Origin: Proteobacteria bacterium UBA7415
Lineage (GTDB): Bacteria; Pseudomonadota; Gammaproteobacteria; Arenicellales; Arenicellaceae
Direction of reading: 5' to 3'
DNA: 64,000 bases
Assembly (NCBI GenBank): GCA_002470515.1
Contig: DKML01000031.1
Location: 124,001 to 188,000 of the forward strand
Positions 51,426 to 60,258 of the stretch are shown one piece after another (the stretch's first letter is position 1; each line of letters starts with the position of its first letter). Position numbers and translations under genes: made by a program. The notes beneath the pieces are model-generated. The model was not told where the DNA came from. It did not search any database and was given only the letters and a program-made list of their open reading frames with translations.

Positions 51426-53171
51426 CTAATAGCCTGCCGCACTGCCGTCTTTTCGCGACTCGGTTGCTCCCCAATACACACCGTTAGGTGCACGCATAAT
51501 TGCTTGGTAGCCGCCATAGGGCCCGTTGGCAAATTGTACTTTATGCCCGCGACGCATTAGCTCTCGAATGGTTGAATAAGGAAACTGCGATTCCAGATTG
51601 AGAATACCGCCATTGGTCATTACTTCACCCGTTGGCTGGGATGAACCCGTGTGGTGGATTCTTGGGGCATCGCCCGCCTCCTGAATATTTAGACCGAAAT
51701 CGATCATGTTAAGCAGGATTTGCACATGACCTTGGGGCTGCATAGCACCGCCCATTAAGCCAAAGCTCATCCATGGCTTATTATTTTTGGTAACGAAGGC
51801 TGGAATAATGGTATGGAAAGGACGCTTACCCGGCTCATAGCTATTGAAGTGACCTTCTTCTAACGAAAAGAGCTCACCGCGATCCTGCAGAATAAAACCC
51901 AAGCCCGGAGGCGTCATGCCTGAGCCCATACCACGATAGTTGCTCTGAATTAGCGAGACCATATTGCCTTCGCTGTCCGCCGTGGTTAAGTAAATGGTAT
52001 CACCACGTTCTAACTTAGGATCTCCGGCATCAAAGCTAGTACCTGCTTTTTCGAAATCAATAAGCTTAGCTCTCTTCTTTGCGTACGACTTGGAGATAAG
52101 CTCCTTTACGGGAATTTCATTAAACTCGGAATCAGCGTAGTACTTAGCTCGATCTTCAAAAACGATTTTCTTAACTTCGGTAAACAAGTGCACAAACTCA
52201 GGCGACTCACGGTCCATACTTTTTATATCGTACATCTCCAACATATTAAGCATCTGCAACGCCGCTATACCTTGACCATTAGGTGGTAGCTCCCACACAT
52301 CGTAACCACGGTAATTAGTACTTACCGGATCTATCCATTTGCTTGTATGAGTCGCCAGGTCTTCATAATCAAGAAAACCATCATTCTCTTGCATGTAATC
52401 TGCAATAGTCCGGGCAATCTCGCCTTTGTAAAAAGCGTCGCGACCTCCTTCAGCAATTTTACTTAGAGTATTCGCTAGATTGGGGTTTTTCCAAACATCG
52501 CCTTCTTTTGGAGCACGTCCATCAAGTGTCATCTGTTCGATAAAGCCAGGCCACTTACCCAAGATAGGCACATAGATGTCCCAGAGGTAAGCAATGTATT
52601 GGGTAATCGGTACGCCTTCGTTTGCGTAGGTAATTGCTGGTTTTAGTAGGTCTGCCATCGGCAATTTACCAAACCGAGAATGCATCTCGAACCAACCATC
52701 GACGGTTCCTGGTACCGAAACTGGTAGAGGCCCACGTGGTGGAATAGAGGTATGACCATTCTCGATAAACCATTCGCGCGTTAGCGACTTTGGCGATTTA
52801 CCCGACGCATTGAGTCCATACAGCTTTTGCGTACTGTTATCCCAAATAATTGCGTAGAGGTCTCCACCTATGCCGTTACCTGTTGGCTCTACTAAACCCA
52901 ATACAGCGTTGGCCGCTATTGCAGCATCTACAGCGTTACCGCCTTGTTGCAGTACATCAAGGGCAACCTGTGTGGCTATAGGTTGCGACGTTGCCGCCAT
53001 TCCGTTTTGTGCCAATACCGCAGAGCGCTTAGCAAACTGCTCGCCGGTGACTCGATCCACAGCAAATGAGTTTGTAACAAGGACTAAACACGCGACTATT
53101 AATGCTGTGGCTGAACGCGCTAAAAGCGATGAATTAGAACTGATTCGTAAACGTAAGAAATTCATGGGCAT
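51426..53171 (-). CDS. ggt: Gamma-glutamyltranspeptidase
   Basis: Periplasmic Ntn-hydrolase that cleaves glutathione and other gamma-glutamyl compounds, 581 residues, usual length. Signal peptide ARSATALIVACLVLVTNSFA. The large subunit begins NGMAATSQPIATQVALDVLQ; the self-cleavage site precedes the catalytic Thr in GDTIYLTTADSEGNMVSLIQ. Further marks: LGFILQDRGELFSLEEGH and GGAMQPQGHVQILLNMIDFG. A second ATG at 53165 with AGG spaced 7 nt may be the true start. It would be processed into two subunits. Confidence 0.93.
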   Translation of the reverse strand: MPMNFLRLRISSNSSLLARSATALIVACLVLVTNSFAVDRVTGEQFAKRSAVLAQNGMAATSQPIATQVALDVLQQGGNAVDAAIAANAVLGLVEPTGNGIGGDLYAIIWDNSTQKLYGLNASGKSPKSLTREWFIENGHTSIPPRGPLPVSVPGTVDGWFEMHSRFGKLPMADLLKPAITYANEGVPITQYIAYLWDIYVPILGKWPGFIEQMTLDGRAPKEGDVWKNPNLANTLSKIAEGGRDAFYKGEIARTIADYMQENDGFLDYEDLATHTSKWIDPVSTNYRGYDVWELPPNGQGIAALQMLNMLEMYDIKSMDRESPEFVHLFTEVKKIVFEDRAKYYADSEFNEIPVKELISKSYAKKRAKLIDFEKAGTSFDAGDPKLERGDTIYLTTADSEGNMVSLIQSNYRGMGSGMTPPGLGFILQDRGELFSLEEGHFNSYEPGKRPFHTIIPAFVTKNNKPWMSFGLMGGAMQPQGHVQILLNMIDFGLNIQEAGDAPRIHHTGSSQPTGEVMTNGGILNLESQFPYSTIRELMRRGHKVQFANGPYGGYQAIMRAPNGVYWGATESRKDGSAAGY

Positions 53172-53278
53172 ACCTACTGCGTAAAGTTTTGTCGTGCAGA
53201 ATCTTATCCTGCCTCTGTCGTGTCGAAATGAACATCTTTTCGTTAAAAAATCAAAACGGTAACGATAGACGCGATTGG

Positions 53279-53355
53279 CTGAGGCTCTTTACTAGCTGAG
53301 GCTCTTTACCAGCTGAGGCTCTTTACCAGCTGAGGCTCTTTACTAGCTGAGGCTC
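53279..53355. repeat. 17-bp tandem repeat, four and a half copies
   Basis: CTGAGGCTCTTTACTAG and CTGAGGCTCTTTACCAG alternate as four head-to-tail 17-bp units (53279-53346) plus a partial fifth (to 53355). They lie about 108 bp upstream of the ggt start, in the 619-bp spacer 53172-53790. They may alter ggt promoter spacing. Confidence 0.75.
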
Positions 53356-53413
53356 CTGCATTAACCATAACCGTCTCGATTAGTATTTTATAGCGGCCAC
53401 TATAATATGGGTT

Positions 53414-53683
53414 ATGAAATAGACAAACAGACTAGCTTTCTCTGCTGTACTACTCACCAGCCCTTTGTTGGCGCACGCTCGCGATCACACGGCCTTAGAT
53501 GAACATCTCAAACATGACTTTGGTGGTTACACGATAGTTCTAACGCACATAATTTAGGCAGTTGTTGAGCTGCGTAAAGATCCAACCCATTCAAACCACG
53601 CTACTATAAAGTCTAAAACGCCAGAAACGTTACATAAGGTGGCAATCGTAAACTCGATTCGTAGCGCCTTTTGTCGTCGCTAA
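53414..53683 (+). pseudogene. Degraded small exported-protein gene with two in-frame TAG codons
   Basis: From an ATG at 53414 the frame reads MK, TAG (53420-53422), then TNRLAFSAVLLTSPLLAHA, an obvious signal-peptide-like stretch, RDHTALDEHLKHDFGGYTIV, TAG (53555-53557), then AVVELRKDPTHSNHATIKSK and on to TAA at 53681. One frame runs through with two amber stops, suggesting a decayed gene of about 89 codons. I recognise no homologue. It converges with dcp. Confidence 0.35.
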
Positions 53684-53699
53684 GGCTTTTCTTTGAAAC

Positions 53700-53736
53700 A
53701 AAAAAAGACCTTGGCTAAGATGTCTCAACCAAGGTC
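53700..53736 (-). terminator. Intrinsic terminator of dcp
   Basis: GACCTTGG (53707-53714) and CCAAGGTC (53729-53736) form an 8-bp stem with a 14-nt loop; on the minus strand it is followed by seven T (53706-53700). It lies 55 nt after the dcp stop, in the right orientation. Confidence 0.85.
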
Positions 53737-53790
53737 CTGTCTGAACACTAATAGTAAGAGCAGTTACCTACTCTTACTTTTTACTGAGTC

Positions 53791-55986
53791 TTACTGAGCG
53801 TTTAAACCTCTACGCTCTAGCAAAGGCGCAATATTTGGCTCAGCACCACGGAATGTTCTGAACAACGTCATTGCGTCGATCGAACCACCCTTAGACAGAA
53901 GTGTTTCTCTGAAATGGTCGCCATTAGCGCGTAACATGCCGCCGTTTTCTTTAAACCATTCCACTGAATCAGCATCTAGCACTTCACTCCAGATATACGA
54001 ATAGTAACCCGCTGAGTAGCCGCCCATACTGTGCGAGAAGTACGCTGTACGATAGCGCGAAGGAACTTCGTCCATCTTGATACCAGCCTTAGTCAAGGCC
54101 GCTTCTTCGAACGCTAGGAGTTCGTCAGCACTGGGAACCTCTTCTGGGGTCAATTGATGTAACGCCTGATCCAGAATAGAAGCCGCGAGATATTCAGTTG
54201 TTTTATACCCCTCGTTAAACTTAGAGCTCGCAAGCACTTTATCCAACAACTCTCTAGGCATCGCTTCGCCTGTTTCGTAATGCGTCGCATAGTTGGCCAA
54301 AATCTCAGGCCAATCTGCCCACATCTCGTTTACTTGAGATGGGTATTCAACGAAATCACGTGGAACACTAGTACCTGCAAAACTTGGGTACGTGACGTCT
54401 GAAAATAGCCCATGCAAGGCATGACCAAACTCATGGAACATAGTAGTGACTTCGTCCCAAGTGAGTAACGTGGGCTCGCCTTCTGGCGGCTTTGGTACGT
54501 TCAAGTGGTTTGCTACTACTGGCTTATTACCAAACAAGTTGTTTTGTGACACATACGCATTCATCCATGCACCACCACGCTTAGATTCACGCGCGTAGAA
54601 ATCTTCGATAAACAGACCAAGCGTAGATCCGTCAGCCTCAAACACTTCCCAAACATGAACGTCTGGGTGGTACGTTGGAAGGTCATCACGTTTCTTAAAG
54701 GTTAAACCAAATACCTGTTCAGCTGCGTAGAAAACGCCGTTTACTAGAACGTTGTTCATTTCTAGATAAGGCTTGAGTTGTGATTCATCAAAATTGAATT
54801 TTTCGGCTTTTAGCTTTTCTGCGTAGAAATTCCAGTCGGCTGCGCCCAGTTTAAAGTCACCACCGTCGGCTTCCACCATCGCCTGTAACTCACCCGCTTC
54901 GCGCTTTGCGTTAGCCACCGAAGGAGGCGCTAATGTACCCAGACGCTCATTAACCGCTTCAGTCGTTTGAGCCGTTTGGTTAGTCAGTGAATAAGCTGCG
55001 TGATTGTCATAGCCCAATAACTGTGCCCGTTCAGCGCGTATTCTGATGATGTTACTGACAATCTCTAGAGTGTCGTTTTCGCCACCTGAGCTACCACGTG
55101 TTAGCGACGTATCTAAAATTCTTTGGCGTAGTTCACGGTTCTCAAGAGAAGCCAAAGAAGGTTGTTGGCTCGTATTAAGCAGAGGCAGTACATACTTGCC
55201 TTCTAGCTCGCGAGCTTTACCCGCTTCGAGAGCAGAGGCAATTGCCACTTCACTCATTCCTACTAACTCGTCAGCCGAATCAACAACGATGGCGTTATCG
55301 TTTACTTCATCAAGCACTTTCTTACTAAACTCAGTGCCCAAGCTAGCAAGCTCAGAGTTCATTGCTTTGAGTTTTTCTTTGTCTTCATCAGATAACTGAG
55401 CACCGGCACCAATAAAATCTTTATAGGTCTCAGAAACCAAACGTTTTGATTCTGCGTCAAGTTCTAAGTCATCAAGTTGATCGTTGACGGCTTTAACGCG
55501 AGCGAACAATTTGCTGTTCAGTAAAATTTCATCGCCATGAGCCGACAACATCGGCGCAAGTTCTGTACGAATTTCGTCAACCTCGTCATTGGTGTGCGCT
55601 GACACTCGTGCATAAAACACTCGTGCTACGCGGTCTAAGATGGCACCACTGCGCTCCATTGCTACAAACGTGTTCTCAAACGTTGGCGCTTCTTCAGAAT
55701 TGGCGATCACGTCAATTTCGGCTACTTGTTCAGCCAAACCTGCTTTAAACGCAGGCATGTAATGAGCGTTTTCAATTTTGTCGAATGCTGGGTATTGAAG
55801 GTAAAGATCAGACGCTTGCATGAATGGATTGTCACCAGACTGCATCGTAGTCGCTTCGACTTGGTCAGCGGTATCCGCGTCAGCTGTGATGCTATCATCA
55901 CTGGGTGCGCAGGCGATTACAGTCATCGCACAAACACAGCTCAGCGCTATCTTACTAAGGCCTTTGGCAGTTGTTTTTAGTCTCAT
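53791..55986 (-). CDS. dcp: M3-family peptidyl-dipeptidase Dcp, lipoprotein form
   Basis: Zinc metallopeptidase removing C-terminal dipeptides, 731 residues. The N-terminus LSKIALSCVCAMTVIAC has a lipobox (VIAC), so unlike cytoplasmic E. coli Dcp it should be a lipoprotein in the envelope; the mature start is CAPSDDS. The catalytic motif TMFHEFGHALHGLFSD (HEFGH) and a C-terminal YSAGYYSYIWSEVLDADS segment are typical. An acidic linker follows the Cys. A good intrinsic terminator ends the gene. Confidence 0.9.
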   Translation of the reverse strand: MRLKTTAKGLSKIALSCVCAMTVIACAPSDDSITADADTADQVEATTMQSGDNPFMQASDLYLQYPAFDKIENAHYMPAFKAGLAEQVAEIDVIANSEEAPTFENTFVAMERSGAILDRVARVFYARVSAHTNDEVDEIRTELAPMLSAHGDEILLNSKLFARVKAVNDQLDDLELDAESKRLVSETYKDFIGAGAQLSDEDKEKLKAMNSELASLGTEFSKKVLDEVNDNAIVVDSADELVGMSEVAIASALEAGKARELEGKYVLPLLNTSQQPSLASLENRELRQRILDTSLTRGSSGGENDTLEIVSNIIRIRAERAQLLGYDNHAAYSLTNQTAQTTEAVNERLGTLAPPSVANAKREAGELQAMVEADGGDFKLGAADWNFYAEKLKAEKFNFDESQLKPYLEMNNVLVNGVFYAAEQVFGLTFKKRDDLPTYHPDVHVWEVFEADGSTLGLFIEDFYARESKRGGAWMNAYVSQNNLFGNKPVVANHLNVPKPPEGEPTLLTWDEVTTMFHEFGHALHGLFSDVTYPSFAGTSVPRDFVEYPSQVNEMWADWPEILANYATHYETGEAMPRELLDKVLASSKFNEGYKTTEYLAASILDQALHQLTPEEVPSADELLAFEEAALTKAGIKMDEVPSRYRTAYFSHSMGGYSAGYYSYIWSEVLDADSVEWFKENGGMLRANGDHFRETLLSKGGSIDAMTLFRTFRGAEPNIAPLLERRGLNAQ

Positions 55987-56173
55987 TTGAATTTTTGTTT
56001 TTGTTAGTTAATGGGTTAAAGCCGGCTTCATAGCTCCCTCTTTGGAGGGGGGTGGGAAAACGGCGCTGCCGTATTATGAAACTTTTTTAAGCTTTTGTGG
56101 TTAATGTTATGCAATGTTAACGGTTAGGATATTGAAATATAGTGAGTGAGCTCCAAGACCAAACGTAAATATA

Positions 56174-56482
56174 ATGACTGAGTTCGATGATAACGTTATC
56201 CAAGTTTTAAAGTTAATTCCCTCTGGGAATGTCGCCACCTATGGCCAAATCGCTGAGCTAGCGGGCTTTAAGAACTACGCTAGGCATGTTGGCAAGGTGC
56301 TGGCTAAGGCAGACGACGAGCTGCAATTACCCTGGCATAGAGTGGTTAACGCACAAGGCACTATTAGCCATCGCGGCACACCTGGCAGCATAGAATTACA
56401 ACGCCTTCTGCTAGAAGAAGAAGGGGTTGAGATAGGTTTATATGGAAAGATAAATTTAAAGCAGTACCGTTGGCAGCCTTAG
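56174..56482 (+). CDS. Alkyltransferase-like (ATL) DNA-damage protein
   Basis: Small DNA-binding protein of the MGMT C-terminal domain family, 102 residues. It has the helix-turn-helix-like GNVATYGQIAELAGFKNYAR and the site LPWHRVVNAQG. MGMT enzymes have PCHR; here Trp replaces the reactive Cys, as in ATL proteins such as E. coli YbaZ, which bind O6-alkylguanine and flag it for nucleotide excision repair without removing the group. Confidence 0.88.
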   Translation: MTEFDDNVIQVLKLIPSGNVATYGQIAELAGFKNYARHVGKVLAKADDELQLPWHRVVNAQGTISHRGTPGSIELQRLLLEEEGVEIGLYGKINLKQYRWQP

Positions 56483-56626
56483 CGACAAGATTGGTTATTC
56501 AAACACCCACAGGAGTAATGGCTTAGATATTCAATATCAGCCCCACCCTTATAACTAAAATGTATTTACTTATAGTTTTTTGGTATTAAACTGGTCATCT
56601 TCTGAATAATCAATGTTTGCCGTCTT

Positions 56627-59521
56627 ATGCCCCAGTCTCCTGCTGATATCGCCGCCAAGCTGCCCAGGTTCGAAAATCACGCAGAGCAAGAAACCCACTT
56701 CACCACCTGTTACATGTGTGCGTGCCGTTGTGGAATTAAGGTAACCACCGAGAACGAACAGATACGCTTCATTCAAGGCAACCGTAACCACCCCGTTAAT
56801 AAAGGCGTGCTGTGCGGAAAAGGCAACGCGGGGATAATGAAGCAAAACTCCCCCGCCAAACTCAAACACCCTATGCGGCGTAAGTCCGGCAGTGAGCGTG
56901 GTAGCGGGGAATTCGAAGCAATTTCTTGGGACGAAGCGCTCGACATTCTGACTAAACGCCTTAAGAACATACGCGACACAGACCCAAAAAAATTAGCCTT
57001 CTTCACTGGCCGCGACCAAATGCAGGCCTTAACGGGCCTTTGGGCGAGCCAATTCGGCACTATCAATTGGGCGGCTCATGGTGGCTTTTGCTCAGTCAAC
57101 ATGGCATCCGCTGGCCTGTATACAACAGGGCATTCTTTCTGGGAATTCGGCGACCCCGATTGGGATAATACTCGCTACTTTATGCTGTGGGGCGTTGCTG
57201 AAGATCATGCATCAAACCCCATTAAGATTGGCTTAGAGAAGCTTAAAAAGCGTGGCGCTAAGTTTGTTGCCATCAACCCTGTTCGTACTGGATATCAAGC
57301 CATCGCTGATGAGTGGATCGCGATTAAGCCAGGCACCGACGGGATATTTGCTTTATCAATGGTCCACGTGCTGTTACGGGAGCGTCTTATAGACGAAGAG
57401 TTTTTGGTAAGGTATACCAACGCCCCGCAACTGATCATCCAAAACCCTGGCGGTAACAACGACGGTTTGGTGCATCGCGACCAAGACGGTAACCCTACGT
57501 TGTGGTGCCAATCGTCTGAACAAGTAACTTCAGCATTAAATACCGATGCGAATCCTGCTTTAGTCGGCGAATACACAACAGACGACGGCGTACTAGTTAA
57601 GACCGCCATGAGTCTCATTCTAGAAAGCTATCTAGACGAGCAATATGCTCCCGAACAAGCCGCCAAAGTGTGCGGGATTGATGCGGCTGACATCGAACGC
57701 CTAGCCCTAGAAATGGCGCATGTGGCATTCAAAGAAACCATCGAGATCAAAACACCATGGGTTGATTGGGCGGGGCGCGAGCACGAATCGTTCATTGGCA
57801 GACCCGTTTCCATGCACGCCATGCGCGGTGTGTCTGCGCATTCAAACGGCTTTCAAACCTGCCGCGGCATACACCTGCTGCAAGCATTGCTTGGGACTGT
57901 TGATTGCCCAGGCGGTCATTTAGCCAAGCCTCCTTACCCAAAACATATTGCACCACCGATTAAACCAGCTAAGGCGATGGCGCCCAATACCCCGCTCAAC
58001 TCACCGCCGTTAGGGTTTCCAACCTCACCAGACGACTTAGTGATTGACGACGATGGTAATCCATTGCGAATAGACAAAGCTTATTCGTGGGACGCGCCGT
58101 TGGCTAACCATGGATTAATGCACATGGTCATTAAAAATGCTGTGAATGCTGACCCCTACCCCATAGATACGCTCATATTGTTTATGGCCAATATGGCGTG
58201 GAACTCCAGCATGAATACGGCTCAGACAATGGAGATGCTGAAAGCCAAGAACGATGACGGCGAATATAAAATTCCGTTTATTGTCTGCTCGGACGCGTTT
58301 CATTCCGAGACGGTAGACTTTGCAGACTTGATTCTTCCCGATACGACGTATCTCGAACGATATGACACTATTTCGATTTTAGACCGCCCTATTTCTGAAG
58401 CGCATATGGCGTGCGATGCCATACGTCAGCCCATAATCAATCCCGACCGCGATGTTCGACCTTGGCAAGAAGTGCTGATCGATTTAGCAGGGCGCTTAAA
58501 GTTTCCCCAGTTTACCAACGATGAAGGCAAGCCTAGATACGAAGGTTACGAAGACTTTATTGTTAACTACGAGAAATCGCCGGGCATTGGCTTTTTGGCC
58601 GGCTGGCGCGGGGACAACCAGAATGATCACTTACTGGGCGAACCCAATCCAGAACAATGGGAGCGCTATAAAGAAAATGAGTGCTTCTTTGAATTCGAGT
58701 TTCCAGACAACTTTAAATATTTTCGCCATGCGAATAAAGAATATTTAGAGTTTGCTCAATCACTGGGCTGGGTAAACTGTACCGATCAGATTGTTATTGA
58801 GCTTTACTCAGAGAAACTGCAAAGCTTTCGCCTTGCCGCCCTAGGACAAAGCGATGGCCCGCAGCCGCAAACTCAGGCCCAACGAGACCGAATACTGCGT
58901 TATTTCGAGCCGCTGCCTATTTACTACCAGCCACTAGAACAGCAAGAGATCACAAAAGATGAATACCCATTTTTTGCGATCACACAGCGCCCGATGCATA
59001 TGTATCACTCGTGGGATTCACAGAATTCGTGGTTGCGACAAATCACCTCGCATAACTACTTATACATGAGTGAGTCCAAAGCCCTAGAGCTTGGCATTGC
59101 CGATTTGGGCTGGGTATGGGTTGAATCGCACAATGCCAAAATCCGCGCCCAAGTAAAACACATGCAGGGCGTGCAAGCCGACACCGTGTGGACTTGGAAC
59201 GCCATAGGTAAGCGCAAGGGTAATTGGGGTTTGAGCAAAGACGCACCCGAATCTAACAAAGGTTTTTTGCTTAACCACTTAATTAGCGAGTCATTACCAA
59301 AACAAGATGGCATTACAAATTCGGACCCCATCACAGGGCAAGCTGCTTGGTACGACCTTAAAGTTAAGATTACACCTTGCTATGAAAAAGACGATAAAAG
59401 TTGGCCGCAATTTGAGGGCACTAAAAACCCAATGACGGCTTCAACTCAAGACCAAAGTTATCAATGCGGCGAATCAGTCAATCTGAAACGCTCGCTTAAA
59501 GACAGCCTGTTTAAAAAGTAG
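56627..59521 (+). CDS. soeA: Molybdopterin oxidoreductase catalytic subunit, SoeA-like (cytoplasmic sulfite dehydrogenase)
   Basis: Large Mo-bis-MGD subunit of the CISM/DMSO-reductase family, 964 residues. The N-terminal 4Fe-4S site is CYMCACRCGIKV with GVLCGKGNAG. There is no Tat signal, so it works in the cytoplasm. GGFCSVNMASAGLYTTGHS holds a Cys that may be the Mo ligand. Later segments (MHAMRGVSAHSNGFQTCRGI, PFFAITQRPMHMYHSWDSQN) match the cofactor fold. Order catalytic-FeS-anchor, size and missing Tat signal match SoeABC of sulfur-oxidising bacteria and roseobacters, which oxidise sulfite. Thiosulfate or polysulfide reductases are the alternatives. Confidence 0.7.
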   Translation: MPQSPADIAAKLPRFENHAEQETHFTTCYMCACRCGIKVTTENEQIRFIQGNRNHPVNKGVLCGKGNAGIMKQNSPAKLKHPMRRKSGSERGSGEFEAISWDEALDILTKRLKNIRDTDPKKLAFFTGRDQMQALTGLWASQFGTINWAAHGGFCSVNMASAGLYTTGHSFWEFGDPDWDNTRYFMLWGVAEDHASNPIKIGLEKLKKRGAKFVAINPVRTGYQAIADEWIAIKPGTDGIFALSMVHVLLRERLIDEEFLVRYTNAPQLIIQNPGGNNDGLVHRDQDGNPTLWCQSSEQVTSALNTDANPALVGEYTTDDGVLVKTAMSLILESYLDEQYAPEQAAKVCGIDAADIERLALEMAHVAFKETIEIKTPWVDWAGREHESFIGRPVSMHAMRGVSAHSNGFQTCRGIHLLQALLGTVDCPGGHLAKPPYPKHIAPPIKPAKAMAPNTPLNSPPLGFPTSPDDLVIDDDGNPLRIDKAYSWDAPLANHGLMHMVIKNAVNADPYPIDTLILFMANMAWNSSMNTAQTMEMLKAKNDDGEYKIPFIVCSDAFHSETVDFADLILPDTTYLERYDTISILDRPISEAHMACDAIRQPIINPDRDVRPWQEVLIDLAGRLKFPQFTNDEGKPRYEGYEDFIVNYEKSPGIGFLAGWRGDNQNDHLLGEPNPEQWERYKENECFFEFEFPDNFKYFRHANKEYLEFAQSLGWVNCTDQIVIELYSEKLQSFRLAALGQSDGPQPQTQAQRDRILRYFEPLPIYYQPLEQQEITKDEYPFFAITQRPMHMYHSWDSQNSWLRQITSHNYLYMSESKALELGIADLGWVWVESHNAKIRAQVKHMQGVQADTVWTWNAIGKRKGNWGLSKDAPESNKGFLLNHLISESLPKQDGITNSDPITGQAAWYDLKVKITPCYEKDDKSWPQFEGTKNPMTASTQDQSYQCGESVNLKRSLKDSLFKK

Positions 59522-59557
59522 AATCTAACGCCAGAGAACATTAGGTGCGACGCTAAT

Positions 59558-60256
59558 ATGAAGTTAGGACTAACAGTAGATTTAGATACATGTGTCGGCT
59601 GCCATGGGTGCGCGACGGCGTGCAAGCAATGGAACAGCTCAGGAACAATCGGCCCACTAACGGATTTAAACGCTTACGCCGATGAACCGGACGGTCCATG
59701 GCTCAATCGTATTCGCACGTACGAAGTTAAAGCCGAGAATGAAGTGAGTAAAACGGTGCATTTCCCAATGAGTTGTCTGCATTGCGAGAACGCGGAGTGC
59801 GTTACGGTGTGTCCCACGGGCGCATCTTACAAACGTGAAGAAGACGGCATCGTATTAGTCGATCAGGACAAATGCATGGGCTGTAACCTATGTGCTTGGG
59901 CGTGTCCGTATGGCGCGCGCGAATTAGACGAAGCGCAAGGCGTTATGAAAAAATGTACCTTGTGTGTTGATCGTATTTACGACCAGGAGCTAGAGCCAGA
60001 AGACCGCCAACCCGCCTGTGTTTTGACTTGCCCTACAGGCTCCAGAAAGTTTGGCGACTTTGACGACCCTACTTCCGAAGTCAGTCTATTAACCGCATCT
60101 CGCAAAGGTGTGGACCTTATGCCTGAACTTGGTTACGCACCCACCAACAAATACCTGCCACCCAGAGCGGCTCCACAAGTGCCCACCCACGCAACGAGCA
60201 CGAGCTCTTCTGATGCTGGTATTAAAGGGTGGATTAACAAAATGATCGCCCGTTAA
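59558..60256 (+). CDS. soeB: Four-cluster ferredoxin subunit, SoeB-like
   Basis: Electron-transfer subunit, 232 residues, with four Cys sets: CVGCHGCATACK, CLHCENAECVTVCPTGA, CMGCNLCAWACPYGA and CTLCVDRI followed by CVLTCPTG. This is the DmsB/NrfC pattern holding four 4Fe-4S clusters. There is no signal peptide. It starts 36 nt after the catalytic gene and 2 nt before the anchor gene; it should pass electrons between the Mo subunit and the membrane anchor. Confidence 0.82.
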   Translation: MKLGLTVDLDTCVGCHGCATACKQWNSSGTIGPLTDLNAYADEPDGPWLNRIRTYEVKAENEVSKTVHFPMSCLHCENAECVTVCPTGASYKREEDGIVLVDQDKCMGCNLCAWACPYGARELDEAQGVMKKCTLCVDRIYDQELEPEDRQPACVLTCPTGSRKFGDFDDPTSEVSLLTASRKGVDLMPELGYAPTNKYLPPRAAPQVPTHATSTSSSDAGIKGWINKMIAR

Positions 60257-60258
60257 TT

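Noticed and set aside
53414..53683. Pyrrolysine-type amber readthrough gene
   Set aside because: No pyl genes are visible and the frame has no recognised homologue; decay is the simpler explanation.
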